This document shows, one piece after another, positions 52,389 through 64,000 of a stretch of 64,000 nt of DNA. The stretch spans positions 3,433,172 to 3,497,171 of the forward strand of contig NW_002060945.1 in assembly GCF_000150275.1 (NCBI RefSeq). The letters run 5' to 3'. The position numbers and the translations under genes are program-made. The DNA is from Trichoplax adhaerens (taxonomy: Eukaryota > Placozoa > Uniplacotomia > Trichoplacea > Trichoplacidae). Numbering within the stretch: position 1 is the stretch's first letter; every line of letters begins with the position of its first letter. The notes beneath the pieces are model-generated. The model ran no database searches. It saw only the letters and a list, made by a program, of their open reading frames with translations, and was not told where the DNA came from.

Positions 52389-53095
52389 ATTGATTAAAAT
52401 ACTTGCACATAGTAAATCTCTATTTTCACGAGTACAGTTCTATTTACTTTATATTGCACTCATAGGGTAGCTGCAAAATCTGAATTAGGTTATAAAATTT
52501 TATAAGTAAATTATCCCCTTCCAATTCTATTTAAATTACGATATCGCATTTATAGGCAAGCAGAGAACTTTATTTGCATTATAAAAATTATTTCTTCAAT
52601 ACATTTTACAGCTAGAAAATCATTTATTATTTAGTTTTCCTACAATATTTATTAAGGTATTAAATTAATTTACATCAAAGATCTTAAGTAAAAGTTATTA
52701 ACGAATTGAGTGGTACGGCATAGTACTCGTACATCATTGAACCTAGACTCATAATAAAAATTAATTAAACAGTGGCAGGTATGAAAATTTTAAGTTGGTT
52801 ACTTCGACAGAAAAAAAATTATTGAACTAGTTTGTTTTAAACAATTTACATGGTCAGCAGAAGTGATATTCAATAAAGATATAATGTACTTAATGAAAAT
52901 GGTCTTTTATGACTGATAAAATTAAAATAGGTATGATTTATTACACTACTTACAGATTCTAATTCTTAGATCTGTATGAAAATAACATCAATGATAGCAA
53001 TATTATGCAACAGATATTACATTATGCTTTATGACTATCGTTAAATTTACGATAACCTCAAACGCCTCATACGCAGTTACGTCGAATCCAGTCAT
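52389..53095. other. Intergenic between TBP and PIGA (convergent)
   Basis: About 0.7 kb of AT-rich DNA that must contain both 3' ends. No additional feature seen. Confidence 0.55.
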
Positions 53096-56000
53096 TTAAT
53101 TAGGATCTTTGTTTCTTTCCATTGACTTAATATTCCCAGCTCGGAAATTAGGAACGGTATCTATATTCTAAAGTAAGTTGATCTATTAAAAGCAAGTTAA
53201 AGTAATTTTACTGTAACAAGCTAGTAAAAGAAACAAATGAGATTTTACCTCCTTAGGTCTAATCCACTCTATCAATGCTAATATTAAGCAATTTATTAAA
53301 GCTACATAACAAAAAATTAATCCAGCGACTGGGCCGCGGGCCAAGTATCTAAGAAAGCCAATTTCATACAAGAAAGCATTTAGCGATTGATGATTGGCCT
53401 AAACATAGCTACAATAAATTTCAGTCACCTTTCCATTCTTTGATAAATGTCAGAATGTGGCATATCAAAGGCTAACTTGTATACCTAGTGAATATCAAAA
53501 CTTAATCATTACTACTACTCTATTTATAATGATCAATTCTAATACAATAACTTTTTAATGCCTTACTCTTTCCGTTCTCTTTGCAATGTTTCTCCAATTG
53601 TACATATTTTTAACGCGATCATGACATTCGTGAGGCGACAACGTTATACCGTTATTCTTATCATCGATTGCCTTTCCAATCATATTTACAAGTGCTTCAC
53701 CAATACATTTAAAACAGACGTAGCACATTGAATTAGTCGCTTAATTTTGCAGGTATATTAAGAAGTAATATGTATCACAAGGTATGATAGTTACATTCAA
53801 CTCTTGGCTCAGCTAAGTAAATCATGTCGTCAGGCAACACTTCTGGCAAACCCCCAACATTAGTGCTAACAATTTGTAGCCTTTACATACAAGTACAGCG
53901 TACGTCTTTTATTGCATTTAGTTTAATATATACAGTTATAGGTTTTACATTGCTTAATAGCTAAACCTACCCACAACTAGCGGCTTCGATAATAGCAATA
54001 CAGAATGCTTCCGTAAGTGATGTGTTAAGGAAAATATCACCTTGGATTAGAACCTGTTATTACGTAAGACGAAAATTGCAGAATAGACTTAAGAGCAATT
54101 TTATGAAGCAACATACTGTAAATGGTTTGAAGCTTTCAATAGACAACTACTAAATTTTACGTACATCTCTAACATCTTCATGATTGACAGGTCCAAGAAG
54201 GCGGACTTGATCATATAACTTGTATGCTTCACAGATTTCCTCTAGTAAAACTTTCTTCGGGCCATCACCACCTAATAATTATTATAGTAATAGTCTTTAC
54301 GAAGAAACAGCATCACTTTCACTTGAAATCAAGATATTACTGCTAATTAAACTTACCTATGATGAAATAGATGTCGGAGTATTGTCTACAGATTTTGATA
54401 AGTATTTTAGCTAATAAGTCTATACCTTTACGATATACCAGTCTTGACATGACAATAATAGTAACTGTATAAAAACGTAATTATAAAGGAGTCAATCGAT
54501 TTATTATAGCTAGAATTGGCATCGAATTATAATGTTGTAAGTAGCACTGTACAAAAGAGAGTAAATACTGTCAATATTTAATATGCTCAGCAGACTTTTA
54601 TCTTTTTGTTTTTTTGACGGATCAGGTTTAAACGAGGACGCATCGACTGCATTTGGTATCACAGATACCATTTCTGGTCTGATTTTTGCTCTTAATACTG
54701 TATTTTCTCTACTGCAATCATAAGTTGATTCATTAGCTGTTACGTTAGCAGATAAACTAAGTATCAAAATTGAAGAAATATATACGTATGTAAAATACCT
54801 GGTGTGGGATACACAAATAATGTGATTAATATTAGTTAAAGTAAATTCTAAGAATTTATTCGTTACAATTGCACCAAGATTAGCAAATCCGAACAAGGAG
54901 TGTTCTGTAAAAACAGTTTTAATACCCAGGGTATTTGCATGGAGGATAGCATCATTACACAATGCAGAACAAGTCTAGTATCATAAACGATATAAGTAAT
55001 TCAGATGACTCTGTATCATACATTAAAATGGCCACAAAATAAAAATAATACTGTACTTTAATTAGAGTAGGTATATTTTGTGCTAAAACTTGTTTTAATG
55101 TAGCAACTTACACCGTGACCATGGACAAGAGTGATTTGCTCTCTTATGAAAATACAACGTAATATAGGTAAAGTAGTAAATATTGTTGGCATAGTAGATT
55201 GTAGCCAAAACACTTTCATAGGCAGGTAATATACCTATAGTAAGGAGTGAAGCTAGCGTTAAATTACGTATAATATAGCTATCAAAGATTCATATACACG
55301 TACGTAAATATCTAATATCGTGCAAATTAGCAATAACACATTATATTCAGATTACGCGTATATAGAAGGCGTACGCTTTAACGTAAAATGCTACTTGGTA
55401 TACTACTAGAAAGGTTGAGCAGTAACTGTGAGAACATCGTGTTTAATATGCATTCGTTACACTACATTATTTTAGGCGCTAAATGCGAACTATTGCTGTT
55501 AATGTACTTTGTTTTCTTGCGGTATTATATTATTCACATATCTAGATCAGCAATAAATATTAGAAAAGAGAGCTACAGGTCTAAAAAAGATCACGTCTAC
55601 TTTAAGTAATAAATGTAGTGAGTATAGTCTTAGAAAAGTGATAAACTCTATTTTTATGCAGATATTGGTTGTTTTAAAGTAGGATATGTAGTGGAGTATC
55701 AATTCTGCATATCAACCTTCACAGAATTTATTACGAATCAAGCAATATTCGGTATGTGGGCTAAACTGACTCTGTCCTTCCTTACTTTGAGAAAATTCGT
55801 CATATGTCTGATTCCAGTCCTATTACCATAAGAATGTGTTACGACTACAACCTATTAAGAAAATTGATACCAAATCATTACATACATTAGAGTAATACGT
55901 AATTAATTGAATAAATACGCCTAAAATATCGTTATACTAGTACACTTTATTGCAATAAACAGGCGTCAATTTTACATTTCACCTATTAACACAGGGATAA

Positions 56001-57461
56001 TATAAGAATAAGTATACGTATATATCCATGCATCAATAGGATAGCCCAATTATACGATAGATTTTATTTCCGTATGATAACTCCACCTGTACAACAGCTA
56101 CGTTCCTACATGGTTAAAAATATGCATTATATTGGCAAGTAGTTGCAATAGCTATTACCTTATGGCCTCTTTCGATCAGACATTGAGATAGTTGAAAGAT
56201 ATGGTTTTCTACTCCTCCAATGTTTGGGTAAAAAAAATCGCAGACCATACTGAATAGAAATGGATAGTATTAGACAAAGACGCAGAATGAAATTTATAGC
56301 GCCTATAGCTGGTATAATTTGTTTACAGTTAGTTCGTTATTCAATTCCGTTCTTTGCTCCATTGAGTAGAGTAGAAACTGTTTCAAATTTTCGTAGGATA
56401 ATATACGTGTACTACTATTAAAATTGAAATGAGCGATTGTAATAAGTATAGCAAGCGTTGCATACACCTTAATTTTTATGTAGGCTAGCTCATAAACACC
56501 TCAAACCGAGCATTTGTGAAATGATTAAATCGTTCGGAAAGATAAGTATAGCACGCACATAAATCTCTACTTTGATATCCTTAATTAGAGTAGTAAAATG
56601 GTACTATGTGTACTTTAAGGACACTACTGAACTGACTGAAAGTCAAAGCAAGGAACATTATCAGCCTGCAGCGATGGGCCATTTCAATTTAATGCATACG
56701 CTAAATTCAAATTGGAATTTGTTCAATGAATATCTGCAGTTTACATGCGATTTCAATCTGTTCATTAATCTGTGGAAGAATAATTGTAATTGAAAATACT
56801 AGTGTTAGGAGCTTGCATAATACGAATAGATCTAAGTACATTGCGTGTCCTCGACGAAATGACTATTCTATGCTTCGACATCAGCATGATGAATATGCCG
56901 GATAGAAGGTGATTCCAGTTAGACCGCTACTGCACGCCCTCGAGACAATAATTGCCATGGGATGGCAAAAAAATGCTATAGTATTTTCTGTCGTGTGCAT
57001 GAGGTATTTTAAGCGTAAGAGTTTAACAAGTATGCAATTTTAGTATCAATCAAACAGATGGAGAATTGAATATTAGATTAAATGAGTATGCATCATGATC
57101 CACAGTACAAGAGTCCATGCATAACATAACATTGCCATGGATGATGTCGTCACTTCCGACTACTTTGATCTGTCAGTATGTACTGTACTAAGTGTACTTG
57201 TATGTTGAGAGCGTAAAGTAGACAGAGGATGAAAAACTTGCAGGATCGTATTGTCAGGGTATTTATGATAAGCAATAGTTTAAATAAATGTCAGATCACT
57301 TTGGATCTACAGGAATTGAGTATAGCAACAAAGTTGTTATGGACAACATAGTGTATTCTACTTCTGCCTCTCTACCTAGTACCTATAGAGGCGGTAAAAT
57401 TTCAGGATTGTAAATATTGTAGCAAAACTCACCAAATATTATGATATTTTCCAGAGAGCAT
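53096..57461 (-). CDS. PIGA: PIG-A, catalytic GlcNAc transferase of GPI-anchor synthesis
   Basis: ER enzyme that adds GlcNAc to phosphatidylinositol, the first step of GPI anchors. Exons on -: 57461-57433, 56249-56159, 55851-55786, 55234-55112, 54974-54799, 54711-54596, 54464-54357, 54271-54165, 54053-53971, 53880-53795, 53694-53567, 53484-53429, 53398-53249 and 53167-53096, about 463 residues (human 484). Exon 1 is nine codons plus two bases (MLSGKYHNI) and completes the family block [18 protein letters not shown]. The GT4 glycosyltransferase core follows: [64 protein letters not shown] and VGGLPEVLP. The C-terminal membrane segment is [21 protein letters not shown]. One junction (53429 to 53398) does not close in phase with canonical sites, so a small exon or another donor is missing there. 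Promoters of this gene and UBE2G2 face each other across about 1.1 kb. Confidence 0.93.
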
Positions 57462-58570
57462 GTTGCATATCATAACAGCTTTGATGTGAGGACTAAACTA
57501 CTATTTTCTTGCTTTGTGGTTATTGCTATGGTTGCAAACTAGCAATTACAGTCGCTTTGCAATGGCGCAAGCTGTACTACAGCAAAGGATTCTCCTTCGT
57601 TTGGCTCGCTGTTTGAACCATGATAAACTCCATTGAATCCTGCAATCAATGATTGAAATTTTGTAAATATTGAGGCCCAAAATAGCGGTAATTTTTCCCT
57701 GTCTCTAGTTCCAATTCATAACTCCTTGCTAGGAATAGTATTATTGATGTTTGGTAAGCACTCAGTTAGTTACAGGTTGGAACTTGCTTGTAGTTAAGTT
57801 TACAGCTAGCCATGTTGGCGATGAATGAAGTTTCACCAGGGTCCTTTGCCTTTCCACATAGTCCGTCCATCCACAAGTCTATATTACAATTCGAGCAGAA
57901 CCAGGAAGAGTTCTACAGTGTACAGTACTGTATGTAGTGTACTCATTACTGTAGACTGTAGACTGTACACTGCTGGATCCCTCGGACAGATGGACTTTCC
58001 TGACCAAAGGAAAACCGTCAATATCGAAAAATGCCTAGTTAGTATGGATCTTTCGTGTCTATTTTCTAAATCTCTGGTACTCATTGAAACACCATTGATG
58101 ATCTTATATAACTATTTTTCAAGCAGAACTTAGTGACGGATGATAAGATTCAACGAAATATTACTTAATTTAGAAAAAATCAGTCAATGTAAAAACGACC
58201 ATTTGCATACTAAAGTACTGTCATCACCCAGTGTTTGAAACACGATGTTAACGCGATGATGCGGTAAACGTCCGTCCGTCCATGTTGTGATCTATCCATT
58301 CTAGTCATAGTATGAGGAAGAAGAATCTCTTACCTCTATGATTCTACTAGTCCTTGATGTTATGTTTGATACTTTCTACTCGAAGCTGCCTCTTGGTAGC
58401 AGTAATGATAGAAGGTCAAGAAAGTACCGGTACGGTTCGGAACTAGTTGGTCACACTTTCAAAGTTTAAAGCAAGGGAGAGCTGCTAGTAGAGAGCGAGA
58501 TCAATCCTAATTGCATCCATTTCTATTGCTGCAATTAAGTAAGTATTCGGCGATTTTTGGATATCAAGGC
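57462..58570. other. Intergenic between PIGA and UBE2G2 (divergent)
   Basis: Likely shared promoter region. A GTACAGTACTGTA patch lies at about 57910-57970. The 102-codon frame at 57825-58133 runs through that patch and has no family match that I know, so I leave it out. Confidence 0.5.
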
Positions 58571-61500
58571 ATGGCTGGTTCTGCCTTAAAGCGCCTGATG
58601 GCGGAATATAAACGTAAGCTGGTCACACGCCATTAATAAGATCGTTTCAATGCTTGACTTGACTACCGTAATTGCATAGGTAGCACGCGTTTAGGATGCC
58701 AGTACGTTGAACTAGTAGTACAGTATCGTCGACTGCAGCTTCATCATTCAAGCTTAAGCCATACTAAACCACTAAGCATCCATGCTATCGTCCATGGCGA
58801 TTCTGTCATCAATCCTGGCCTGGATCGACGACAAACTACTGTAGCTATCGATTCATATTCATTGACAAGTTTATTAGCCTTGCTTTTATATCGATTTATT
58901 CTACGGTAGAGAGAGAGAGAGAGTGATCAAATCATGTCATGCTTGTACTCGTCGACAAGTTGAACATTCACTCTCTTTGCCCAGTCAATCCATTTATAGA
59001 AAGCTGAGAAAAATGAATCCTTGACAACCAAACTAGCCTCGAATTGTAGCCGTTTTAAATAGAATCATCACCTAGAATAACGTTATAACTCTACTTATGG
59101 ATAGCTTGACAAGGGATACATTCATCTTGCATGACTGTAGTCACTGAACGAATCTAGAAGCATAAGAGAATTCAGCTATAGGAAGCTTTAAAGGATATCC
59201 TTTCGAGGTGCACTTGAATATCAACAGTCAATTGGAGAGCCTTTAAGAAAATGTAGCAAATGAATCATAAACTACTGCAAAATGACCAATTTCATCTATT
59301 TTAAATACAGAGATGGTACACAAAGCTTTCATCATTCTCCTTGTCTATATCTTGCCATCACAACATTCATATGCAACAGTTAATGGAGCAGATTGATATG
59401 AAAACATAACGAGTCCTTGGTATGCTTTTCGTATCATCCATTTTACAGTCATCCCATTGCTCTCTCTGCATGCACTCGTAGGTACCTTACAATTGCGGCA
59501 TTCCTACCTGTTCAACATAGTCCTTTCAGTAGATCTATACGTATAACAAAACGAAATGAGTCTGAGTAGGCTTTAAATTTTGAACTACTCTAGATACAGT
59601 GATAGAATAGAAAACCTGGATGATTGTACCCACCTACACCTTACTACAATCGCAATATTCATATAAACTATTTCATGGTGCGTAAGCTCCTAGTCTCATC
59701 TGTTCTACTGATAGCAATCGCATAGCAGGTCTTAATGACTTTACTCGTATAGGGATGACATTTTTATTCAATAGTTCTTCAGTAGGCTTGTATGTATAAC
59801 GAAATGAAGGAGTCGAAATATGCTACAGATTTTATCTACTCTAGATAAAGTGATAGTATAGAAAGACTTGATTGTACTGGCGTGTAACTTATTACAATCA
59901 TAATATTCATACTTTAACACTTCATACCAAGTAAACTTCTAGCCTCATCTACCCCACAGATAGTGATCACATAAAAGGTCTTGATGACTTTATTCGTATA
60001 GACCCTGTAATCATTACATTGAGATTGATTGATTCATTATGCAGGTTTGTACGCATAGCACAATGAGTCCTAATAAGCGCATTTATTCAGCAGTTGATAG
60101 TAGTAAGCTTCAAATTTCATCCATTCTCATTGCCACGACGTAAAAGGATTGCAATAGATACATTCATATAGATATGCACATCACCAAGAATCATTTCTTG
60201 ATTCTACTTGTACAGTATAAAGCTCATAATAATATCCTGATGTTCTTTGAGGAAGTAGATATGAGCAATTGACGTCAGGCAATAATTTAAAATCAATAGG
60301 ATACTAAACACCCAAGGTCATCATTGTTAAACTTACTCCTCTAGCAACTGTTATTTCTTGTCCATCTTTAACTTATAACAAAATATAAATTGATTTCACA
60401 TATTGTATGTAGAATGAGCATTCTCTGGTAAATCGCCTGACGACTTGCTACAAATTGGATAGATGTGTACGTTAAAGAAGGGTCATTGGATTGAGTTGAT
60501 TTGATACGTTTGGATCTTGGATCGATCATTATAAGCGACTACCTAGGTTACTCTTCTGAATAACCTAATAGTAAATTGAAGAAAAATTTTATCTGTTTTA
60601 CTACATTAATAAAATTAGAAATCAATTTAAACCAGGTAATTTAATTCTCACGCAGTACAAGTACCTGCCCAATCAAATGTCGTACAACCTCAACAAAAAT
60701 ACCAATATACAGTAGCTTGTACGGTATCCATGACCAAAATGTGTAAAAATTACCTCAATTTTAAATCCTTTTATCATTCATTTGTTACAAAATGTCAAAT
60801 GTAAATTTAAAAATATTTAGCTCAATATCTACGTCTTAACATACTAAATGAATTTGTGTCCAATTGAATATTAATCATCATATGACATGTCGAAATTTTA
60901 CTCCAGTTAAAATGATACACAATAATGATTGTCTCTATCCAATATACTATAGAATTAACACTGAATCCTCCAGAAGGAATTGTAGCAGGTAAACAGTATG
61001 AACATGACATTAATATATATCGATAAAATAGATATTTAAATTGCGATCATTTACTATTGCACATTCTTTAGTGTAACGGTAGAATATAGTATACGTTTCT
61101 TTAACAAAACTGTTTGCATACTGTATTAGTATAGTGACATTCCTAGATTTCAAGGTATGCATATAACCATATAAATTATATCACCATCCAGGTCCTCTAG
61201 ATGAAGAGAATTTCTTTGAATGGGAAGCACTAATATGGTCAGTAGGAAACTGTTACCAAGTATTACTACAAATTAGTAAAAATAATAACAATGCGCGTAC
61301 TAGACAAACTGCAGTTGTATAGTCGATGTAAAGCAATTTTTTCAATGCATATCAATAGAGTAAAATCAATGTTTTTATGCCAATTTATCTTAATCTATAA
61401 TATATAGTGGGCCTGAAGGCACTCCATTTGAAGGTGGCGTCTTCCGTACGCAATTAATTTTCCCCTCAGATTACCCTCTAAGTCCTCCTAAAATGCGTTT

Positions 61501-62344
61501 TCTGTGCGAAATTTTTCATCCAAATAGTAAGAGAATAAATAACACAATCAATACTGTTCAATTTTTCTTGATCAAACCGCTTGCTATTGGACGGTTATGA
61601 GAGGTGTTGTAAAAATGATGTCTATACAGCTACTACAATACTTGCATAACCGAATATTGTAATCCTATATTTCACTCATTTTAGGTTACAGTCAAAATAT
61701 CATACGCGATACAGATTAATGTCAGACAATGTTTTCGTTACTAATTTTAATAATATCCCTTGACAATGCATTAACAGTTTATCCAGACGGCCGTGTTTGC
61801 ATATCAATTCTACATGCTCCTGGAGATGACCCATTGGGCTATGAAAGTAGTGCGGAAAGGTGGAGTCCTGTCCAATCCGTAGAGAAAATTTTATTATCTG
61901 TTGTTAGTATGTTGGCTGGTAAGCTTGAACTCGATTATAGCAGAAAATCATTATCTTTTACGATGTTATCAATTCAAGTTCAGTATTGCCACTATTTTAC
62001 CGAAATGCCTTATACTGTACGTACAGTATATCCTGCGTTTTGTACCTTATCTTATTATTTATCTAATTTATCATTTAGAGCCAAACGATGAAAGTGGAGC
62101 TAATGTGGATGCTTCAGTAAGTTTTAATACTACTATTATTATAACATCTAGAACTGTATTTGTACTGTATCGTAAGCTATATAGATTAAAGTGTTAGATC
62201 TGGTTTTTAGTTGACATGCAATAGCAACGAATGATTAATTAATCTATCTAAATTCTAATTAATTACCAGAAAATGTGGCGCGAAGATCGTGAAGAATTCA
62301 ATCGAGTTGCGAAGGATTGTGTACGAAAATCACTAGGACTGTGA
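58571..62344 (+). CDS. UBE2G2: Ubiquitin-conjugating enzyme E2 G2, 7 exons
   Basis: E2 of ER-associated degradation, partner of gp78/HRD1-type ligases in animals. Exons 58571-58613, 60953-60988, 61192-61237, 61408-61526, 61778-61918, 62079-62116 and 62270-62344 join in phase to 165 residues, exactly the human length. It starts [14 protein letters not shown] and continues [34 protein letters not shown], and the catalytic block [15 protein letters not shown] with active-site Cys89. The family-specific acidic insertion near the active site ([19 protein letters not shown]) is intact, as is the C-terminus VRKSLGL. One codon is formed across the exon 3/4 junction and gives Cys where human has Met (ALI-C-GPEG). 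Intron 1 is unusually long (2.3 kb) and filled with old repeats. Confidence 0.97.
58914..58923. repeat. Short GA microsatellite
   Basis: A small GAGAGAGAGA run at the left side of the degenerate repeat region in UBE2G2 intron 1. Low complexity, no evident role. Confidence 0.6.
58960..60200. repeat. Old, diverged ~250-bp tandem repeats in UBE2G2 intron 1
   Basis: Two clear copies share CTACTCTAGATA (59585 and 59836, 251 bases apart). Each continues with a GTGATAG-type word, ATTACAATC or CTACAATC, AATATTCATA, a CTAG-CTCATCT word, and GACTTTA-TCGTATAG in the same order. Flanking segments near 59280-59380 and 60040-60180 contain weaker versions (ATTCATATG, AATGAGTC, TTGCCA). Divergence is substantial, so this is an ancient array, perhaps remnants of a minisatellite or non-coding element. 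Confidence 0.65.
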
Positions 62345-63901
62345 TAGTACAGTGAAATTGCAATGAGCGCGTAGTCGCTATTTATAATGCGGTTGTTACG
62401 AATTAAAGATTGCATAGATAAAATTCAATGAAGGAATATAAACTTATAATACCGTACAGTGTACGTATTATCACTATTATCATAATGAATAGCTTTGAGA
62501 TTATGACCTTATGTCCTCACTTTTAAGATTACAAAAAATTTCTACACATCGATGTGAGAACGATCGTCAGGGTATCAAATTGTGATTTATGCAGAAGAAT
62601 CTGCCATATTACGTTTTTGATCTGGTCTTGCTAGATCTACCAATTGGCTATTGAGTTGTACTTAGATTTAGAAATTAGAATAATAATACAGTGTGTAGCT
62701 ACAGTTTTAGGTTTAGTATAAATTTGCTGCAAATATAGTGGTAGGTTTAGCTTTCTGATGATTCCATCTTGGTTCATTAGATTGTATCAGGGATTTAAAA
62801 TGTAAATATCTGGTTGCAGGACGACCTTTGTTTAACGATACAAATGTCTTATTCTCCATCGGAAAATTGATTTATTAAAATTTTAGAATAATTGAAATGT
62901 CGACTTTTTCTCAACCCTTTGATGTGACACAGAATTGTCAGTATTATTAGCTACAGAGACTTACAGTACTACTCATCGAGAGATTTGCAATATGAACAAA
63001 ATCCTGTTGATAGTCTTACATCTGCTTCTATAAGTTCTTTAGTTGTAGCGTACTAACTTTACACTGCTATAACTTGGTGCTATGTAAAATATTCATAGTT
63101 TTATAATTCATCATATTAACTCGACTAATTGCTCAACATTCTATCAAAAGAAAGTCCTATTGCAAACAAATGGAATAGAAGAGAATCAAGTAGAAAACTA
63201 CTTTCTTATAAATTCCGATAACATAATGGCTTAAGATTTATTCAATGCTTGATTACATAATTTATATTATCCACGATTATTACAGGATTTAGTAGTAATA
63301 AGCACATTGTTCTTGTTATATTAATAATTATGAAACCGCAGACATAATTAGCCGCATGCTAAAGTTATAAATAATGTTCCATCAATGATTTTCAAGACAA
63401 TTTTCAGCCAATACGATACACGCATGATAGCTACTACGTAATAATTCGAGAATGTTATGACAGCATAATATACAAAAGGAATATCTACGGGATTCTTCGC
63501 AAAATTGCATATTAAGTTAGTGATACGACTGTCAATAATATAAATCACATGCTTGAATATGAACATCTAACTAATAGTCTACATCGGCTAAATCTTGCTT
63601 GATGGATTCAAAGACGTGTATAGTCTTTGAAAGCCATTTTTTAACTGATTTCAATTCCAGTTATCGGTAAATTGTACCTTTTACTTCGACAGAAATTAAT
63701 ATCTGATCAATATCTTTGGTAAAAGCAATAGCGCATGTATAGTATTAGCCTATCTTAGTAAACCGTCTATTCGTTAGAAATATACGAGCCTATTCTATAC
63801 ACTACTACTACAAACGAATGCTTCGTCATCTATCTTGCCATTCCATCGGGTTATGGTAAAATAATCGTTTGTATTTTGATAGTAAAAGCAATTTTTAGCC
63901 T
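62345..63901. other. Intergenic downstream of UBE2G2
   Basis: AT-rich spacer between convergent genes. No exon, RNA gene or clear repeat that I can support; the 72-codon frame at 63348-63566 is not recognisable. Confidence 0.5.
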
Positions 63902-64000
63902 TTAATTTTCTTCAACAAATTTTAAGCTTTCCTCGCTTAAGTACTCTTTAAGTAATCCGATAGTATAGTCCCATAATTTTTGCTGTTGTCCTGTGTTTCT
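63902..64000 (-). CDS. C-terminal end of an unidentified gene, cut by window edge
   Basis: An open frame of 32 codons running in from the right edge and ending with a TAA (63904-63902). It reads QQQKLWDYTIGLLKEYLSEE and ends LKFVEEN. The amphipathic helix with LW.Y...LLKEYL resembles C-terminal helices of short-chain dehydrogenases, but the match is too short to name a family. The exon could start outside the window. Coding status is judged only from composition and the helical pattern. Confidence 0.35.
   Translation of the reverse strand, partial: RNTGQQQKLWDYTIGLLKEYLSEESLKFVEEN

Noticed and set aside
57825-58133. 102-codon open frame on +
   Set aside because: Runs through GTAC-palindromic sequence and has no family resemblance. 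The opposite strand is also open there, as expected for low-complexity sequence.
61901-62197. 98-codon open frame on + overlapping UBE2G2
   Set aside because: Reads through intron 5 of UBE2G2 in a different frame; no motif of its own.

Overview
The window looks like nuclear DNA of an early-branching animal, most likely a placozoan (Trichoplax-like). The DNA is AT-rich. Most genes are broken into many short exons with canonical GT/AG junctions and small AT-rich introns. The proteins are clear metazoan housekeeping families close to human in length and motif content: NGLY1, an ORP3/6/7-type oxysterol-binding-related protein, SLX9, Beclin 1, TMEM41A, TBP, PIG-A and UBE2G2. The placozoan assignment is inference. 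It rests on gene structure and on a rickettsia-like bacterial insert, a kind of endosymbiont known from Trichoplax.

Layout, left to right. 1-9038: three intronless tandem cytochrome P450 genes on +, the first cut by the window edge. 10315-13682 (-): peptide:N-glycanase (8 exons, 647 aa). 16624-30101 (+): ORP lipid-transfer protein with PH domain, coiled coil, FFAT-like motif and complete ORD. 32092-33450 (-): SLX9-like ribosome-biogenesis factor. 34618-38329 (-): Beclin 1 (421 aa) with a 3 x 132 bp minisatellite in intron 1. 38340-39300: an array of long repeats full of GTACAGTAC/GTACTGTAC palindromes. 39888-41220 (+): a bacterial insert with an intact diaminopimelate epimerase gene (dapF, 270 aa), followed by a frameshifted and stop-containing remnant of bacterial ATP synthase alpha (atpA). 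42825-45502 (+): TMEM41A. 47836-52388 (+): TBP (266 aa). 53096-57461 (-): PIG-A. 58571-62344 (+): UBE2G2 (165 aa, the same length as human), with old diverged repeats in intron 1. 63902-64000 (-): the 3' end of an unidentified gene.

The genes do not form a pathway, though several concern ER and membrane quality control: NGLY1 and UBE2G2 in ER-associated degradation, PIG-A in GPI anchors, ORP and TMEM41A in ER lipid handling, Beclin 1 in autophagy. The standout feature is the bacterial insert. The dapF frame is open and keeps both catalytic cysteines, while the adjoining atpA has decayed. That pattern is expected if dapF was retained by selection after transfer from a Rickettsiales endosymbiont.

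Exon boundaries were placed by hand from splice signals, reading-frame phase and remembered family alignments. Most are phase-consistent. Unresolved junctions are flagged in the entries. Coordinates of individual exons could be off by a base.
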